From assembly GCF_036226505.1 (NCBI RefSeq), contig NZ_CP108484.1, positions 1,054,001 to 1,118,000 on the forward strand: DNA of 64,000 bases. Direction: 5' to 3'. This document shows positions 1-8,147 of this stretch, one piece after another; the stretch's first letter is position 1; every line of letters begins with the position of its first letter. The notes below the pieces were generated by a model. The model was given only the letters and a program-made list of their open reading frames with translations, did no database searches and was not told where the DNA came from. Made by a program: the position numbers and the translations under genes. The stretch is from Kitasatospora sp. NBC_01246. Its GTDB lineage: Bacteria; Actinomycetota; Actinomycetes; Streptomycetales; Streptomycetaceae.

Positions 1-251
1 ACCAGCACGGTACGCCGTGACCAGGTGCCGGTCAGCGCCGCCAGGACCGGGGAGAGCACCGCGTAGGCGAGGGCGAAGACACTGACCAGCTGGCCCGCCG
101 CGGCGACATCGACGTGCAGTGAGCCGGCGATGTCGGGGAGCAGGCCCGCGATGACGAAGGCGTCGGTGCCCACGGCGAAGGTACCGAGGGCCAGGAGCAT
201 CGCGGCGGGTCCCCAGGGGGCCGCCGGGGACGCGTCGGCGGGGTCGGTCAC
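1..251 (-). CDS. MFS drug-efflux-type transporter, N-terminal part (runs off the window)
   Basis: Only about the first 83 residues are present, beginning with a GTG start (MTDPADAS) at 251. After a short polar N-terminus come two hydrophobic helices separated by a short loop, then a turn followed by WSRR. This is the TM1-TM2-loop pattern of 12-TM DHA1-type drug:H+ antiporters such as chloramphenicol-efflux-like proteins. The role would be proton-driven export of a small molecule across the cytoplasmic membrane; the substrate cannot be told. A 20-bp palindrome lies 31 bp upstream and an ArsR-type regulator is divergent, so repression at that site is plausible. The family call rests on the first quarter of the protein only. 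Confidence 0.75.
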   Translation of the reverse strand, partial: MTDPADASPAAPWGPAAMLLALGTFAVGTDAFVIAGLLPDIAGSLHVDVAAAGQLVSVFALAYAVLSPVLAALTGTWSRRTVL

Positions 252-282
252 GGTGCGACTCCCGGTTCGATGATCGGCGTCT

Positions 283-302
283 GTTACGACCGGCATCGTA
301 AC
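283..302. promoter_or_regulatory. Operator-like palindrome upstream of the MFS gene
   Basis: GTTACGA and TCGTAAC form a perfect 7-bp inverted repeat around a 6-base spacer. It lies 31 bp upstream of the MFS start and about 280 bp upstream of the divergent ArsR-type gene. The size and shape fit a dimeric repressor site. Which regulator binds is unknown; the ArsR-type gene at 585 is the obvious candidate. Confidence 0.5.
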
Positions 303-487
303 GGCAGGGGCCTCCCCCACTGGTGTCGACAGCGCGGCCGACCGTCGGGTTCCGGCCAAATGCCCGTCGGAGAAGTTCCGTTGGAGCCTTCGACGGCCGA
401 CGACCCTGCGGCGACGCCGGTCCCCCGCAATTCCCCCGCGGCGGCCGAAAGACGTCAGAAAGGTCGATGTCCATCGGACAAGACGAC

Positions 488-493
488 TACTAT
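488..493 (+). promoter_or_regulatory. Candidate -10 (TACTAT) for the ArsR-type gene
   Basis: TACTAT lies 91 bp upstream of the ATG at 585 and is the best -10 match in the 252-584 gap. No good -35 is seen at 17-18 bp spacing. The rest of the gap holds only the palindrome at 283-302. Confidence 0.3.
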
Positions 494-584
494 CGAAGCA
501 CGGAGAGCCTCCTGCCGAGCGGCCCGGGCGGATGGGTATCGTCGGCACCGGTGCACGGCCGCACCGACGAGCAGGGTGGAGCGG

Positions 585-932
585 ATGCACGCGATCGAGG
601 AGACCTGGCTGCCACAGCCCGACCTTGCGGCGGTGGACATCGGCACCGTGCTCCAGGCACTGGCCGATCCGGTGCGCCTGCAGATCCTCCGGGCGCTCGA
701 CGCCTCCGCCGAGGAGTCGTGCACGTCGCTGGACCTGCCCGTCAAGCGCTCGACCGTCTCGCACCACCTGCGCACCCTGCGCGAGGCCGGTGTCGTGGCG
801 ACCAGGCTGGTCGGCAACAGTCGGCTCAGCCGGCTGCGCCGGGACGACCTCGAAGCCCGTTTCCCCGGACTCCTGACCTCGATCCTCACGGCCGCCCCGG
901 CGACCGCCCCACCGGCCGTCCCGACCGGCTGA
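585..932 (+). CDS. ArsR-type winged-helix transcriptional regulator
   Basis: A 115-residue DNA-binding regulator. The ATG at 585 is preceded by GGTGGAG and yields a compact one-domain protein. Residues about 18-90 form the ArsR winged helix, with LADPVRLQILRAL as the first helices and STVSHHLRTLREAGVV as the recognition helix and start of the wing. The ELCVCD metal motif is absent and only one Cys occurs (residue 47), so a metal sensor is unlikely. The tail is Ala/Pro-rich. ArsR regulators next to MFS exporters often control them; the spacing and the palindrome between the two genes support that here. The ligand is unknown. Confidence 0.8.
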   Translation: MHAIEETWLPQPDLAAVDIGTVLQALADPVRLQILRALDASAEESCTSLDLPVKRSTVSHHLRTLREAGVVATRLVGNSRLSRLRRDDLEARFPGLLTSILTAAPATAPPAVPTG

Positions 933-1019
933 CCCGGCGGGCCCGGTGATCCGGACCGCCACCGCACCGCCGCGCCATCGCGTCCACCCAACCGCCCCAC
1001 CGGCGAGAAGGAGCACAGC

Positions 1020-1646
1020 ATGGGCCGCTACGCCCACCTGGCGTACACCGACGAGGTGCGCCTGGTCCAAAGGGAACAGGGAAGCGAGTTGTCGGCCATC
1101 CGCCAGCTCGCGCACGGCGACGAGCCCGAGGAGCTGACGGACGCCGAGGCCGACTTCATCCAGTCCCGCGACGGGTTCTACCTGGCCAGCGTCAGCGAGA
1201 CCGGGTGGCCGTACGTCCAGTTCCGCGGCGGCCCGCCCGGCTTCGCCCAGGTCGTCGACGAGCGGACGATCGCCTTCGCCGAGGTGCGCGGCAATCGCCA
1301 GTACATCAGCACCGGCAACATCCGCGCGGACGGCCGGGTGGCGCTGTTCTTCATGGACTACGCCCGCCAGGCCCGGCTGAAGCTCTTCGGCCGGGCCTCG
1401 GTGCAGGACCTGGAGGAGAATCCGGAGCTCGACCGGCGCCTGCTCGCCACCCGGACCGGGGGCCGGGTGGAACGCCTGATGACCATCCACGTCGAGGGCT
1501 TCAACTGGAACTGCCCCCAGCACATCACCCCGCGCTTCTCCGAGGCCGAACTCCGGCCCCACCTCGACCAGTTGCAGGACCGGCTGGCCGCATTGGAGGA
1601 GGAGAACCGCCTACTGCGAACGCAACTGGAGCAGCGGGCCGGGTAG
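1020..1646 (+). CDS. Pyridoxamine 5'-phosphate oxidase-fold flavin-binding protein
   Basis: A 208-residue cytoplasmic protein. AAGGAG lies about 9 bases before the ATG. The split-barrel PNPOx core spans roughly residues 40-165: FYLASVSETGWPYVQFRGG is the typical first strand pair, and later segments (FAEVRGNRQYISTGNI, VALFFMDY) are typical of FMN- or F420-binding members. The last 30 residues are a heptad-like coiled coil (LQDRLAALEEENRLLRTQLEQ), suggesting oligomerisation. The substrate is unknown; family members reduce flavin- or F420-linked substrates or act in stress defence. It follows the ArsR gene after an 87-bp gap and may be co-transcribed. Confidence 0.75.
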   Translation: MGRYAHLAYTDEVRLVQREQGSELSAIRQLAHGDEPEELTDAEADFIQSRDGFYLASVSETGWPYVQFRGGPPGFAQVVDERTIAFAEVRGNRQYISTGNIRADGRVALFFMDYARQARLKLFGRASVQDLEENPELDRRLLATRTGGRVERLMTIHVEGFNWNCPQHITPRFSEAELRPHLDQLQDRLAALEEENRLLRTQLEQRAG

Positions 1647-1756
1647 ACCGGCCTGAAGGTGCGCGGACCTGAGAACGCCGCCCCTCCTTTACTCCGGCGC
1701 CTTTCACCTCCATCTCATCTGCTGACCGGATGGCCGGCATGGCTCCGTGTGTGCGG

Positions 1757-3391
1757 TCAGGACGGCAAGGTGACCGACTGGGCGTGGTGGAAGACGTTCT
1801 TCTCGTCCCAGGTCTTCTTGGCCTTCCGCAGTCGGGCGTAGTTCTGCTTGTAGTAGAGGCGCTGGTAGGCCGGGTGCTTCTGGTCGGCCGTTCCGAGGTC
1901 GACGTCGGGGTAGTTCACATAGGCGCCGTCGGTGTCCGTGTCGATCTCCGGGATGCCGTTGGTGGCCTTGTAGACCGCTTGGTAGAGCCCGCTGAGGTAG
2001 GCCAGGTGCGCGGCGTCCTGCGCGGGGTCGGTCCAGTAGGTCTGGTACTGGAGCTTCATCACGGAGTCGCGCTGGGGGATCGCGGCTTCGGCGGGCTTGT
2101 GCTCGTTGATCCGGCAGCCGTAGGAGTCGATCTGGACCAGCGTCTGGGTGAGATCCATGCCGGGGACGGTTTTGGTCAGCCACTCCCAGAAGGCGTCGAT
2201 GTGTGTGGGGGTGAAGCGCCGCCGCTGGTAGGCGGACTTGTACTTGCCGCGCTGATTGGCCCCGGAGGGGTTCAGCGTCATGGTGGCCTGGAACCACGGC
2301 ATCTGTCGGCGCTTGTCCGGATACGGCAGGAGCACGCCCCCGGCGGCGTAGCTCTGGACCACGGCCCTGCTCGTCAGCCCGGCCTCCATCGCGGCCAGGA
2401 ACTCCTCCAGCGGCGACGGATCGTCCTCGTCCCACTGGCTGAGCAGGACGACGTTCCCGTTCGTCCGGTGGGTGAGTTTGAGGATCGCGAAGAGGCCCCG
2501 GTAGACCGTCTCCTTCGGACCGCTGTGCTGGGCGAAGAAGGATCCGAAGTTCTCCACCAGGCGGCGGAAGTCCTCCGGGTGCTTGAGCAGGTCCGCCCAG
2601 GACCAGGCCACGCTGCTCAGCCAGACCCGTGGCGGCGGCTTGGGGAGGCGGGCGAAGTGGTAGCGCAGGACGACGCCGAAGTTTCCGCCGCCCCCACCGG
2701 TGTGCGCCCAGAAGAGGTCGCTCTCCGGCGAGGTCGCGGGGTCGTCCCGGTGGGCCGTGGTCAGCTCCACCGTGCCGCCGCGGACCGTGACCACGTCCAC
2801 CTGGACGAGGTGGTCGACGGTCAGCCCGTCTCTTCGGGAGAGCAGCCCGTACCCGCCGCCACTGACGTGACCGCCCGCCCCGACCGAGTAGCACGACCCC
2901 GCGGGCAGCGTGACGCCGTACGTCCGGAACAGGCTGGTGTAGACGTCCCAGTTGGTCGCGCCGCCCTCGACGCAGTAGGTAGGGGCGCCGAACTTGTCCC
3001 GCGCCGCGCGGACACCGCGCAGAGTGCTGAGGTCGAGGATGACGCCCCGGTCGTTGTCGACGAACCCCTCGTAGCAGTGCCCGCCGCCCCGGATCGTCGG
3101 CCGCAGCCCCTTGTCGAGCGCGGTCTTCAGCGCCGCCACCGCGTCCGCGTCGCTCCCCGCCAGCCGGATGTAGGCCGGTCTGCTGGACCAGCGCTGGTTG
3201 AAGCCCTGACTGAGCGTCTGGTACCGCGGATCGCCCGGGAGCACCGACTGCCCGCCGAGGACGCCGGGGGCGCCGGCCGAATCGGCCGCGGCCGGGCCGG
3301 CCGCGCCGACCCCCAACGAAACGGCGGAAACCCCGGCGGCAGCCATTCCGGCACTGCCCAGGAACCCGCGGCGAGAGAATTCTTGACTCAT
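1757..3391 (-). CDS. Tat-exported FAD-dependent oxidase (berberine-bridge/PCMH type)
   Basis: A 544-residue secreted oxidoreductase. Residues 1-37 are a Tat signal (RRGFLGSAG, then an Ala-rich hydrophobic stretch ending AAADS). Residues about 70-240 are a PCMH-type FAD-binding domain. GGGHCYEGF places His105 and LPAGSCYSVGAGGH places Cys167 at the two covalent FAD positions of bicovalent berberine-bridge-type oxidases. The C-terminal part ends in the BBE segment (NYARLRKAKKTWDEKNVF), where members carry the last flavin-contact residues. Relatives oxidise sugars or alkaloid/polyketide alcohols with O2; the substrate here is unknown. An ATG at 3391 is chosen because the Tat motif starts there. 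A good promoter lies 80 bp upstream. Confidence 0.85.
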   Translation of the reverse strand: MSQEFSRRGFLGSAGMAAAGVSAVSLGVGAAGPAAADSAGAPGVLGGQSVLPGDPRYQTLSQGFNQRWSSRPAYIRLAGSDADAVAALKTALDKGLRPTIRGGGHCYEGFVDNDRGVILDLSTLRGVRAARDKFGAPTYCVEGGATNWDVYTSLFRTYGVTLPAGSCYSVGAGGHVSGGGYGLLSRRDGLTVDHLVQVDVVTVRGGTVELTTAHRDDPATSPESDLFWAHTGGGGGNFGVVLRYHFARLPKPPPRVWLSSVAWSWADLLKHPEDFRRLVENFGSFFAQHSGPKETVYRGLFAILKLTHRTNGNVVLLSQWDEDDPSPLEEFLAAMEAGLTSRAVVQSYAAGGVLLPYPDKRRQMPWFQATMTLNPSGANQRGKYKSAYQRRRFTPTHIDAFWEWLTKTVPGMDLTQTLVQIDSYGCRINEHKPAEAAIPQRDSVMKLQYQTYWTDPAQDAAHLAYLSGLYQAVYKATNGIPEIDTDTDGAYVNYPDVDLGTADQKHPAYQRLYYKQNYARLRKAKKTWDEKNVFHHAQSVTLPS

Positions 3392-3470
3392 GCCAGGACC
3401 CACTTTCTCGATTCTGAGAAGCTGGCGTCCGCACGCTAGCACGGGCATTCGCCCATGTGAATACCTGTAC

Positions 3471-3499
3471 GAATTAGTGTGACTGTACGTCCTTTTCAA
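3471..3499 (-). promoter_or_regulatory. Sigma70/HrdB-type promoter of the FAD oxidase
   Basis: On the minus strand TTGAAA (3494-3499) and TAATTC (3471-3476) are separated by 17 bases. Transcription would start near 3464, giving a leader of about 70 nt. Confidence 0.55.
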
Positions 3500-4058
3500 T
3501 CCCCCTTCGAACTCTCCCGATTCAGAGCCATTGTCAGTGGCGCCGGTTAATGTCCCCTCGTCGACCCCGGGCCCCGGGGTGACAGCTCGATCCCGGGCCT
3601 CGCACCCCGGGGCCGCACGACCCTCGGAGAATGTGATGCGAAATAAGATCGCCAATATGATGAATGCGCCTCGCGCGGGCGAATTCCCTGCGCTCGGCCA
3701 CTGGACGACCCTGCCGGCCGTCGTCGGCGGGGTCGGCCCGGTCACCCGTCGACGTCGTCCGGCCCGCCGGATCCGCCACGCCCTGCCCTGCCCGGCTATG
3801 AAGGCGCGGACGGCGGCGCCGGCCGCGCTCTCACGCGGGACGGCTCGCACGCCCCCGGGAGTCCGGAGGTCCGCCCAGGGCGCCTTCCGAGCACCGGTCC
3901 CCGACCCCCGTGGGAGGCGCCCGCGACGCCCCCGGAGCAGCCCTCGTCACCCGGAGGGAGCACGATCCGTGTGGCGTGGCTCACCATGGGAATTCCGACC
4001 TGACGATCCGTCAAAACCACTGACGGGTCGTCACATCCACCACGAGTAGGCCCACTTA

Positions 4059-4091
4059 TGAACTGATGCAACGTCAGATTCATTCAGTTCA
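4059..4091. promoter_or_regulatory. Spaced inverted repeat upstream of pls
   Basis: TGAACTGA (4059-4066) and TCAGTTCA (4084-4091) are a perfect 8-bp inverted repeat with a 17-base spacer, about 175 bp before the pls start. The geometry fits a regulator touching half-sites roughly two helical turns apart. No binding protein is identified. Confidence 0.35.
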
Positions 4092-4265
4092 AGGCAAGTT
4101 GAGCAGAGTGTCGGGCAGTACGCCGTTCATCACACGGGGCTACCATCGGTGAGGTTGTCCGCTCCGGCCCCGGAGTGGGGTCACCCGATAGACTGAGTGG
4201 TCCCACCGCCCCAAGGGCCGGACACGGTCGGAACCAGGGGCGAGGACGAGGAGCGCACGGCAGCC

Positions 4266-7200
4266 ATGACCGCTGAACCGAGCCACACAGAACAGACCGC
4301 GCGGGCCCCGCAGGCCCTCTTCCCCGGTCGCCCGGCTCCGGCCCCGCGCACCCTGGTCGACATCCTGGACGCCGCCGTCCGCACCCACCCCAACGAGCCG
4401 GCCCTGGACGACGGGCACACCGTCCTCGGCTACCGGGCACTCGCCGCCGAGGTCGAGCAGCTGCGCCACCGGCTGAACGGCGCCGGAATCGGCCCCGGTG
4501 ACCGGGTCGGCGTCCGCGTCCCCTCCGGCACCAACGACCTCTACATCGCCATCCTCGCCGTACTGGCCGCGGGCGCCGCCTACGTCCCGGTGGACGCCGA
4601 GGACCCGGACGAGCGCGCCCAGCTCGTCTTCGAGGAGGCCGCCGTGGCCGGCGTGCTCGGGGCCGAGCGCGTCCTGACCCTCACCGGCGACCGGCGGCCC
4701 GCCGTCCCCGCGGACACCCGGCCGACCCCCGCCGACGACGCCTGGATCATCTTCACCTCCGGCTCGACCGGCCGGCCGAAGGGCGTCGCCGTCACCCATC
4801 GCAACGCCGCCGCGTTCGTCGACGCCGAGGCCGCCCTCTTCCTCCAGGAGGAGCCGATCGGCCCGGGCGACCGCGTGATGGCCGGCCTCTCCGTCGCCTT
4901 CGACGCCTCCTGCGAGGAGATGTGGCTGGCCTGGCGCTATGGCGCCTGCCTGGTGCCCGTCCCCCGCTCGCAGGTGCGCAGCGGCGCCGATCTCGGCCCG
5001 TGGCTCGCCGAGCAGGAGATCACCGTCGTCTCCACCGTCCCGACGCTGGCCGCGCTCTGGCCCGCCGAGGCACTGAACGAGGTCCGGCTGCTGATCTTCG
5101 GCGGCGAGGCCTGCCCGCCCGAGCTGGTGCAGCGCCTGGTCACCGAGGGCCGCGAGGTGTGGAACACCTACGGCCCGACCGAGGCGACCGTGGTGGCCTG
5201 CGCCGCGCTGCTCACCGGCGACGGTCCGGTCCGGATCGGCCTGCCGCTGGACGGCTGGGACCTCGCCGTGGTCGACGAGGCCGGCGAGCCGGTCGCCGCG
5301 GGCGGCACCGGCCAGCTGGTGATCGGCGGCGTCGGTCTGGCCCGTTACCTGGACCCGGTCAAGGACGCCGAGAAGTACGCGCCGCTGCCCTCGCTCGGCT
5401 GGGACCGCGCCTACCGCAGCGGCGACCTCGTCGAGGCCGACCCCGAGGGCCTGCTCTTCCTCGGCCGCAGCGACGAGCAGATCAAGCTCGGCGGGCGCCG
5501 GATCGAGCTCGGCGAGGTCGACGCCGCGCTGCAGGCCCTGCCGGGCGTCGCCGGTGCGGCCGCCGCCGTGCGGACCGCCCGCGGCGGCAACCAGCTGCTG
5601 GTCGGCTACCTGGTCACCAAGGACGGCTGGGACCGGGAGGCCTCGGTCGAGCGGCTGCGCGCCGAGCTGCCCGCGGCTCTGGTGCCCCTGCTGGCGTCCG
5701 TGGAGTCCCTGCCCACCCGCACGTCCGGCAAGGTCGACCGCAACGCCCTGCCCTGGCCGCTGCCCGACCTGGAGACCGCCGGGCCCACCGAGCAGCTCTA
5801 CGGCACCGAGGCCTGGCTGGCCGAGCAGTGGACCGAGATCCTCGGCGTGCCGGTCGGCGGCCCGCGCGAGGACTTCTTCGCCATCGGCGGCGGCAGCCTG
5901 GCCGCCGCCCGGCTCACCACCCTGCTGCGCGCCCGCTACCCGAGCGCCGCCGTGCTGGACATCTACCAGCAGCCGACGCTGCGCAAGCTCGCCCGCCATC
6001 TGGAGCGGTCGGTGGCGGACAGCGGCGAGACCCGCACCGTCGCCCTGGTGCCGACCAGGGCCAAGCTGCTCCAGCTGCTCCTGCTGATCCCGCTCTTCAC
6101 CGTGGTCGGCCTGCGCTGGACGGTCGCCCTGCTCACCCTCGGCAATGTGCTCGCCTGGTTCGGCGACTACCCCTGGGCACCGACCGCCTCGTGGTGGGTG
6201 GTCGGCGCGGGCGCGCTGGCGCTGTTCTCCCCGGCCGGCCGGCTCGCCATCGCGGCCGGCGGCGCCCGGCTGCTGCTGCGCGGCCTGCGGCCCGGCAGCT
6301 ACCCGCGCGGCGGCAGCGCCCATCTACGGCTCTGGACCGCCGAGCGGCTGGCCGAGGTCAGTGGCGCGACCTCGCTCTCCGGAGCCTGGCTGACCCGCTA
6401 CGCGCGGGCGCTCGGCGCCAAGGTCGGCCCGGAGGTGGACCTGCACTCGATGCCGCCGGTCACCGGGATGCTCAAGCTGGGCCGGGGCTGCGCCGTCGAG
6501 GCCGAGGTCGACCTCTGCGGCTACTGGCTGGACGGCGACCGGCTGGAGGTCGGCCAGGTCAAGGTCGGTTCGGGGGCCGTGGTCGGCACCCGCTCGACCC
6601 TGCTGCCCGGCGCCCGGGTCGGCAAGCGGTCGCACGTGGTGGCCGGTTCCAGCGTCACCGGGCACGTGCCGACCGGCCAGCGCTGGGGCGGCGCGCCCGC
6701 CGCCAAGCTGGGCCGGGCCGAGCGGACCTGGCCGAAGGACCGGCCGGCCCGCCAGGCGCGCTGGGCGGCGCTCTTCGGCGCCAGCGGCGCAGCGCTCAGC
6801 CTGTTGCCGGTGCTGCCCGCCCTCGCCGGGCTCGTGGTGCTCTCCCGCTTCGTCCAGCCCGGCCAGGACCTCGGTGCCGCACTCGGGGGCGCCCTGCTCG
6901 GCCTCCTCCCGGCCACCCTGGCCTACGGCCTGGTGTATGCGGCGCAGCTGGTGGCGGCCGTGCGGCTGCTGAGCATCGGGCTGGCCCCGGGCGTGCACCC
7001 GCTGCACGGCCGGATCGGCTGGCAGGCCTGGACGGTCACCCAGCTGATGGACCAGGCCCGCGAGATCCTGTTCCCGCTGTACGCGGGTCTGGTCACCCCG
7101 CTGTGGCTGCGGGCGCTGGGGATGAAGGTCGGCCGGGGCGCCGAGGTGTCCACCGTGCTGGCGCTGCCGAGCCTGACCACGGTCGGGGACGGCGCGTTCC

Positions 7201-8147
7201 TGGCGGACGACACCCTGATCGCCCCGTACGAGCTGGGCGGCGGGTGGCTGCGGCTCGGTGAGGCGAAGGTCGGTGAGCGGGCGTTCCTCGGCAACTCGGG
7301 GATGACCGCTCCCGGGCGGGCCGTCCCGGCGCGCGGGCTGGTGGGGGTGCTGTCGGCGACGCCGAAGAAGGCCAAGAAGGGCAGCTCCTACCTGGGCATG
7401 CCGCCGATGCGGCTGCCGCGCTCGGCCGACCAGGCCGACCAGAGCCTCACCTACGAGCCGCCGGCCCGGCTGCTCTGGGCCCGCGGGCTGGTGGAGGTGG
7501 CCCGGCTGCTGCCGGTGCTGGCCTCCGGCGCGCTCGGTGCGCTGACCCTCGCGTCGCTCTCCTGGCTGTCGGCGAACTGGTCCCCGGTGGCGGCGGCGCT
7601 GCTCTCCGGGCTGGTGCTGCTCGCGGCGGGCGGGGCGGCCTGCGTGGTCGCGGTGGCCGCGAAGTGGCTGCTGGTCGGGCGGTTCCGGGCGGTGGAGCAC
7701 CCGCTCTGGAGCGGCTTCGTCTGGCGCAACGAGCTCGCGGACACCTTCGTCGAGGTCCTGGCGGTGCCGTGGCTGGTGGGCGCGGTCCCGGGCACGCCGG
7801 TCCTGAACGTCTGGCTGCGGGCGCTCGGCGCGCGGGTCGGGCGGGGTGTCTGGTGCGAGAGCTACTGGCTGCCGGAGGCGGACCTGGTCACCCTCGGTGA
7901 CGGGGTGACCATCAACCGGGGCTGCGTGGTGCAGACCCACCTCTTCCACGACCGGATCATGCGGATGGATACTGTCATCCTCCGCGAGGGCGCCACCCTG
8001 GGCCCGGGCGGCATCGTGCTGCCCGGCAGTACGGTGGGCGCACGCAGCACCCTGGGCCCGGCCTCGCTGGTGATGCGCGCCGAGTCCGTCCCCGCCGACA
8101 CGCGGTGGCTGGGCAACCCGATCGAGGTGTGGCAGGCCACCTCGTGA
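4266..8147 (+). CDS. pls: Epsilon-poly-L-lysine synthetase-type membrane NRPS (Pls family)
   Basis: 1293 residues; the known S. albulus Pls is about 1320. The order is that of Pls: adenylation about 25-495 (FTSGSTGRPKG, YRSGD, TSGKVDR), carrier domain about 510-580 with phosphopantetheine Ser544 (DFFAIGGGSL), then three left-handed-helix-like domains (about 670-820, 905-1060, 1140-1293) separated by hydrophobic hairpins near 598-655, 835-900 and 1080-1135, six membrane spans in all. There is no condensation or thioesterase domain; in this family the C-terminal tandem domains perform iterative isopeptide formation. Aligning the pocket to GrsA by eye gives D-A-E-S-I-G-T-V-V-K, close to the lysine code of bacitracin synthetase (recalled DAESIGSVCK). 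L-lysine is therefore the predicted monomer; ornithine or diaminobutyrate cannot be excluded. The ATG at 4266 is preceded by a purine-rich GAGGACGAGGAG. Confidence 0.88.
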   Translation: MTAEPSHTEQTARAPQALFPGRPAPAPRTLVDILDAAVRTHPNEPALDDGHTVLGYRALAAEVEQLRHRLNGAGIGPGDRVGVRVPSGTNDLYIAILAVLAAGAAYVPVDAEDPDERAQLVFEEAAVAGVLGAERVLTLTGDRRPAVPADTRPTPADDAWIIFTSGSTGRPKGVAVTHRNAAAFVDAEAALFLQEEPIGPGDRVMAGLSVAFDASCEEMWLAWRYGACLVPVPRSQVRSGADLGPWLAEQEITVVSTVPTLAALWPAEALNEVRLLIFGGEACPPELVQRLVTEGREVWNTYGPTEATVVACAALLTGDGPVRIGLPLDGWDLAVVDEAGEPVAAGGTGQLVIGGVGLARYLDPVKDAEKYAPLPSLGWDRAYRSGDLVEADPEGLLFLGRSDEQIKLGGRRIELGEVDAALQALPGVAGAAAAVRTARGGNQLLVGYLVTKDGWDREASVERLRAELPAALVPLLASVESLPTRTSGKVDRNALPWPLPDLETAGPTEQLYGTEAWLAEQWTEILGVPVGGPREDFFAIGGGSLAAARLTTLLRARYPSAAVLDIYQQPTLRKLARHLERSVADSGETRTVALVPTRAKLLQLLLLIPLFTVVGLRWTVALLTLGNVLAWFGDYPWAPTASWWVVGAGALALFSPAGRLAIAAGGARLLLRGLRPGSYPRGGSAHLRLWTAERLAEVSGATSLSGAWLTRYARALGAKVGPEVDLHSMPPVTGMLKLGRGCAVEAEVDLCGYWLDGDRLEVGQVKVGSGAVVGTRSTLLPGARVGKRSHVVAGSSVTGHVPTGQRWGGAPAAKLGRAERTWPKDRPARQARWAALFGASGAALSLLPVLPALAGLVVLSRFVQPGQDLGAALGGALLGLLPATLAYGLVYAAQLVAAVRLLSIGLAPGVHPLHGRIGWQAWTVTQLMDQAREILFPLYAGLVTPLWLRALGMKVGRGAEVSTVLALPSLTTVGDGAFLADDTLIAPYELGGGWLRLGEAKVGERAFLGNSGMTAPGRAVPARGLVGVLSATPKKAKKGSSYLGMPPMRLPRSADQADQSLTYEPPARLLWARGLVEVARLLPVLASGALGALTLASLSWLSANWSPVAAALLSGLVLLAAGGAACVVAVAAKWLLVGRFRAVEHPLWSGFVWRNELADTFVEVLAVPWLVGAVPGTPVLNVWLRALGARVGRGVWCESYWLPEADLVTLGDGVTINRGCVVQTHLFHDRIMRMDTVILREGATLGPGGIVLPGSTVGARSTLGPASLVMRAESVPADTRWLGNPIEVWQATS

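Larger units (their letters stand above)
3392..4265. other. Long gene-free region between the FAD oxidase and pls
   Basis: 874 bp without a convincing gene. Open frames here lack family resemblance and ribosome sites. It holds the FAD-oxidase promoter (3471-3499), an AT-richer stretch around 3630-3670, a spaced dyad (4059-4091) and a TAGACT -10-like element at 4189-4194 that could serve pls. Length and lower GC suit a regulated promoter region. Confidence 0.5.

Noticed and set aside
3531..4049. 172-codon plus-strand frame in the FAD oxidase-pls gap
   Set aside because: The start has no ribosome site, the composition is Arg/Pro-rich and no motif is recognised.
4140..6323. Long minus-strand open frame opposite pls, and similar long antisense frames opposite the NRPS (53878-59451, plus) and the FAD oxidase (1730-3439, plus)
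   Set aside because: High GC keeps antisense frames open. Their translations are low-complexity Arg/Gly/Ala/Pro or Val/Gly-rich and match no family, while the opposite strand has clear domains.
4266..8147. Reading pls as an ordinary NRPS with an exporter
   Set aside because: There is no condensation or TE domain. The hydrophobic pairs separate three related soluble domains, which is the Pls plan and not an MFS.
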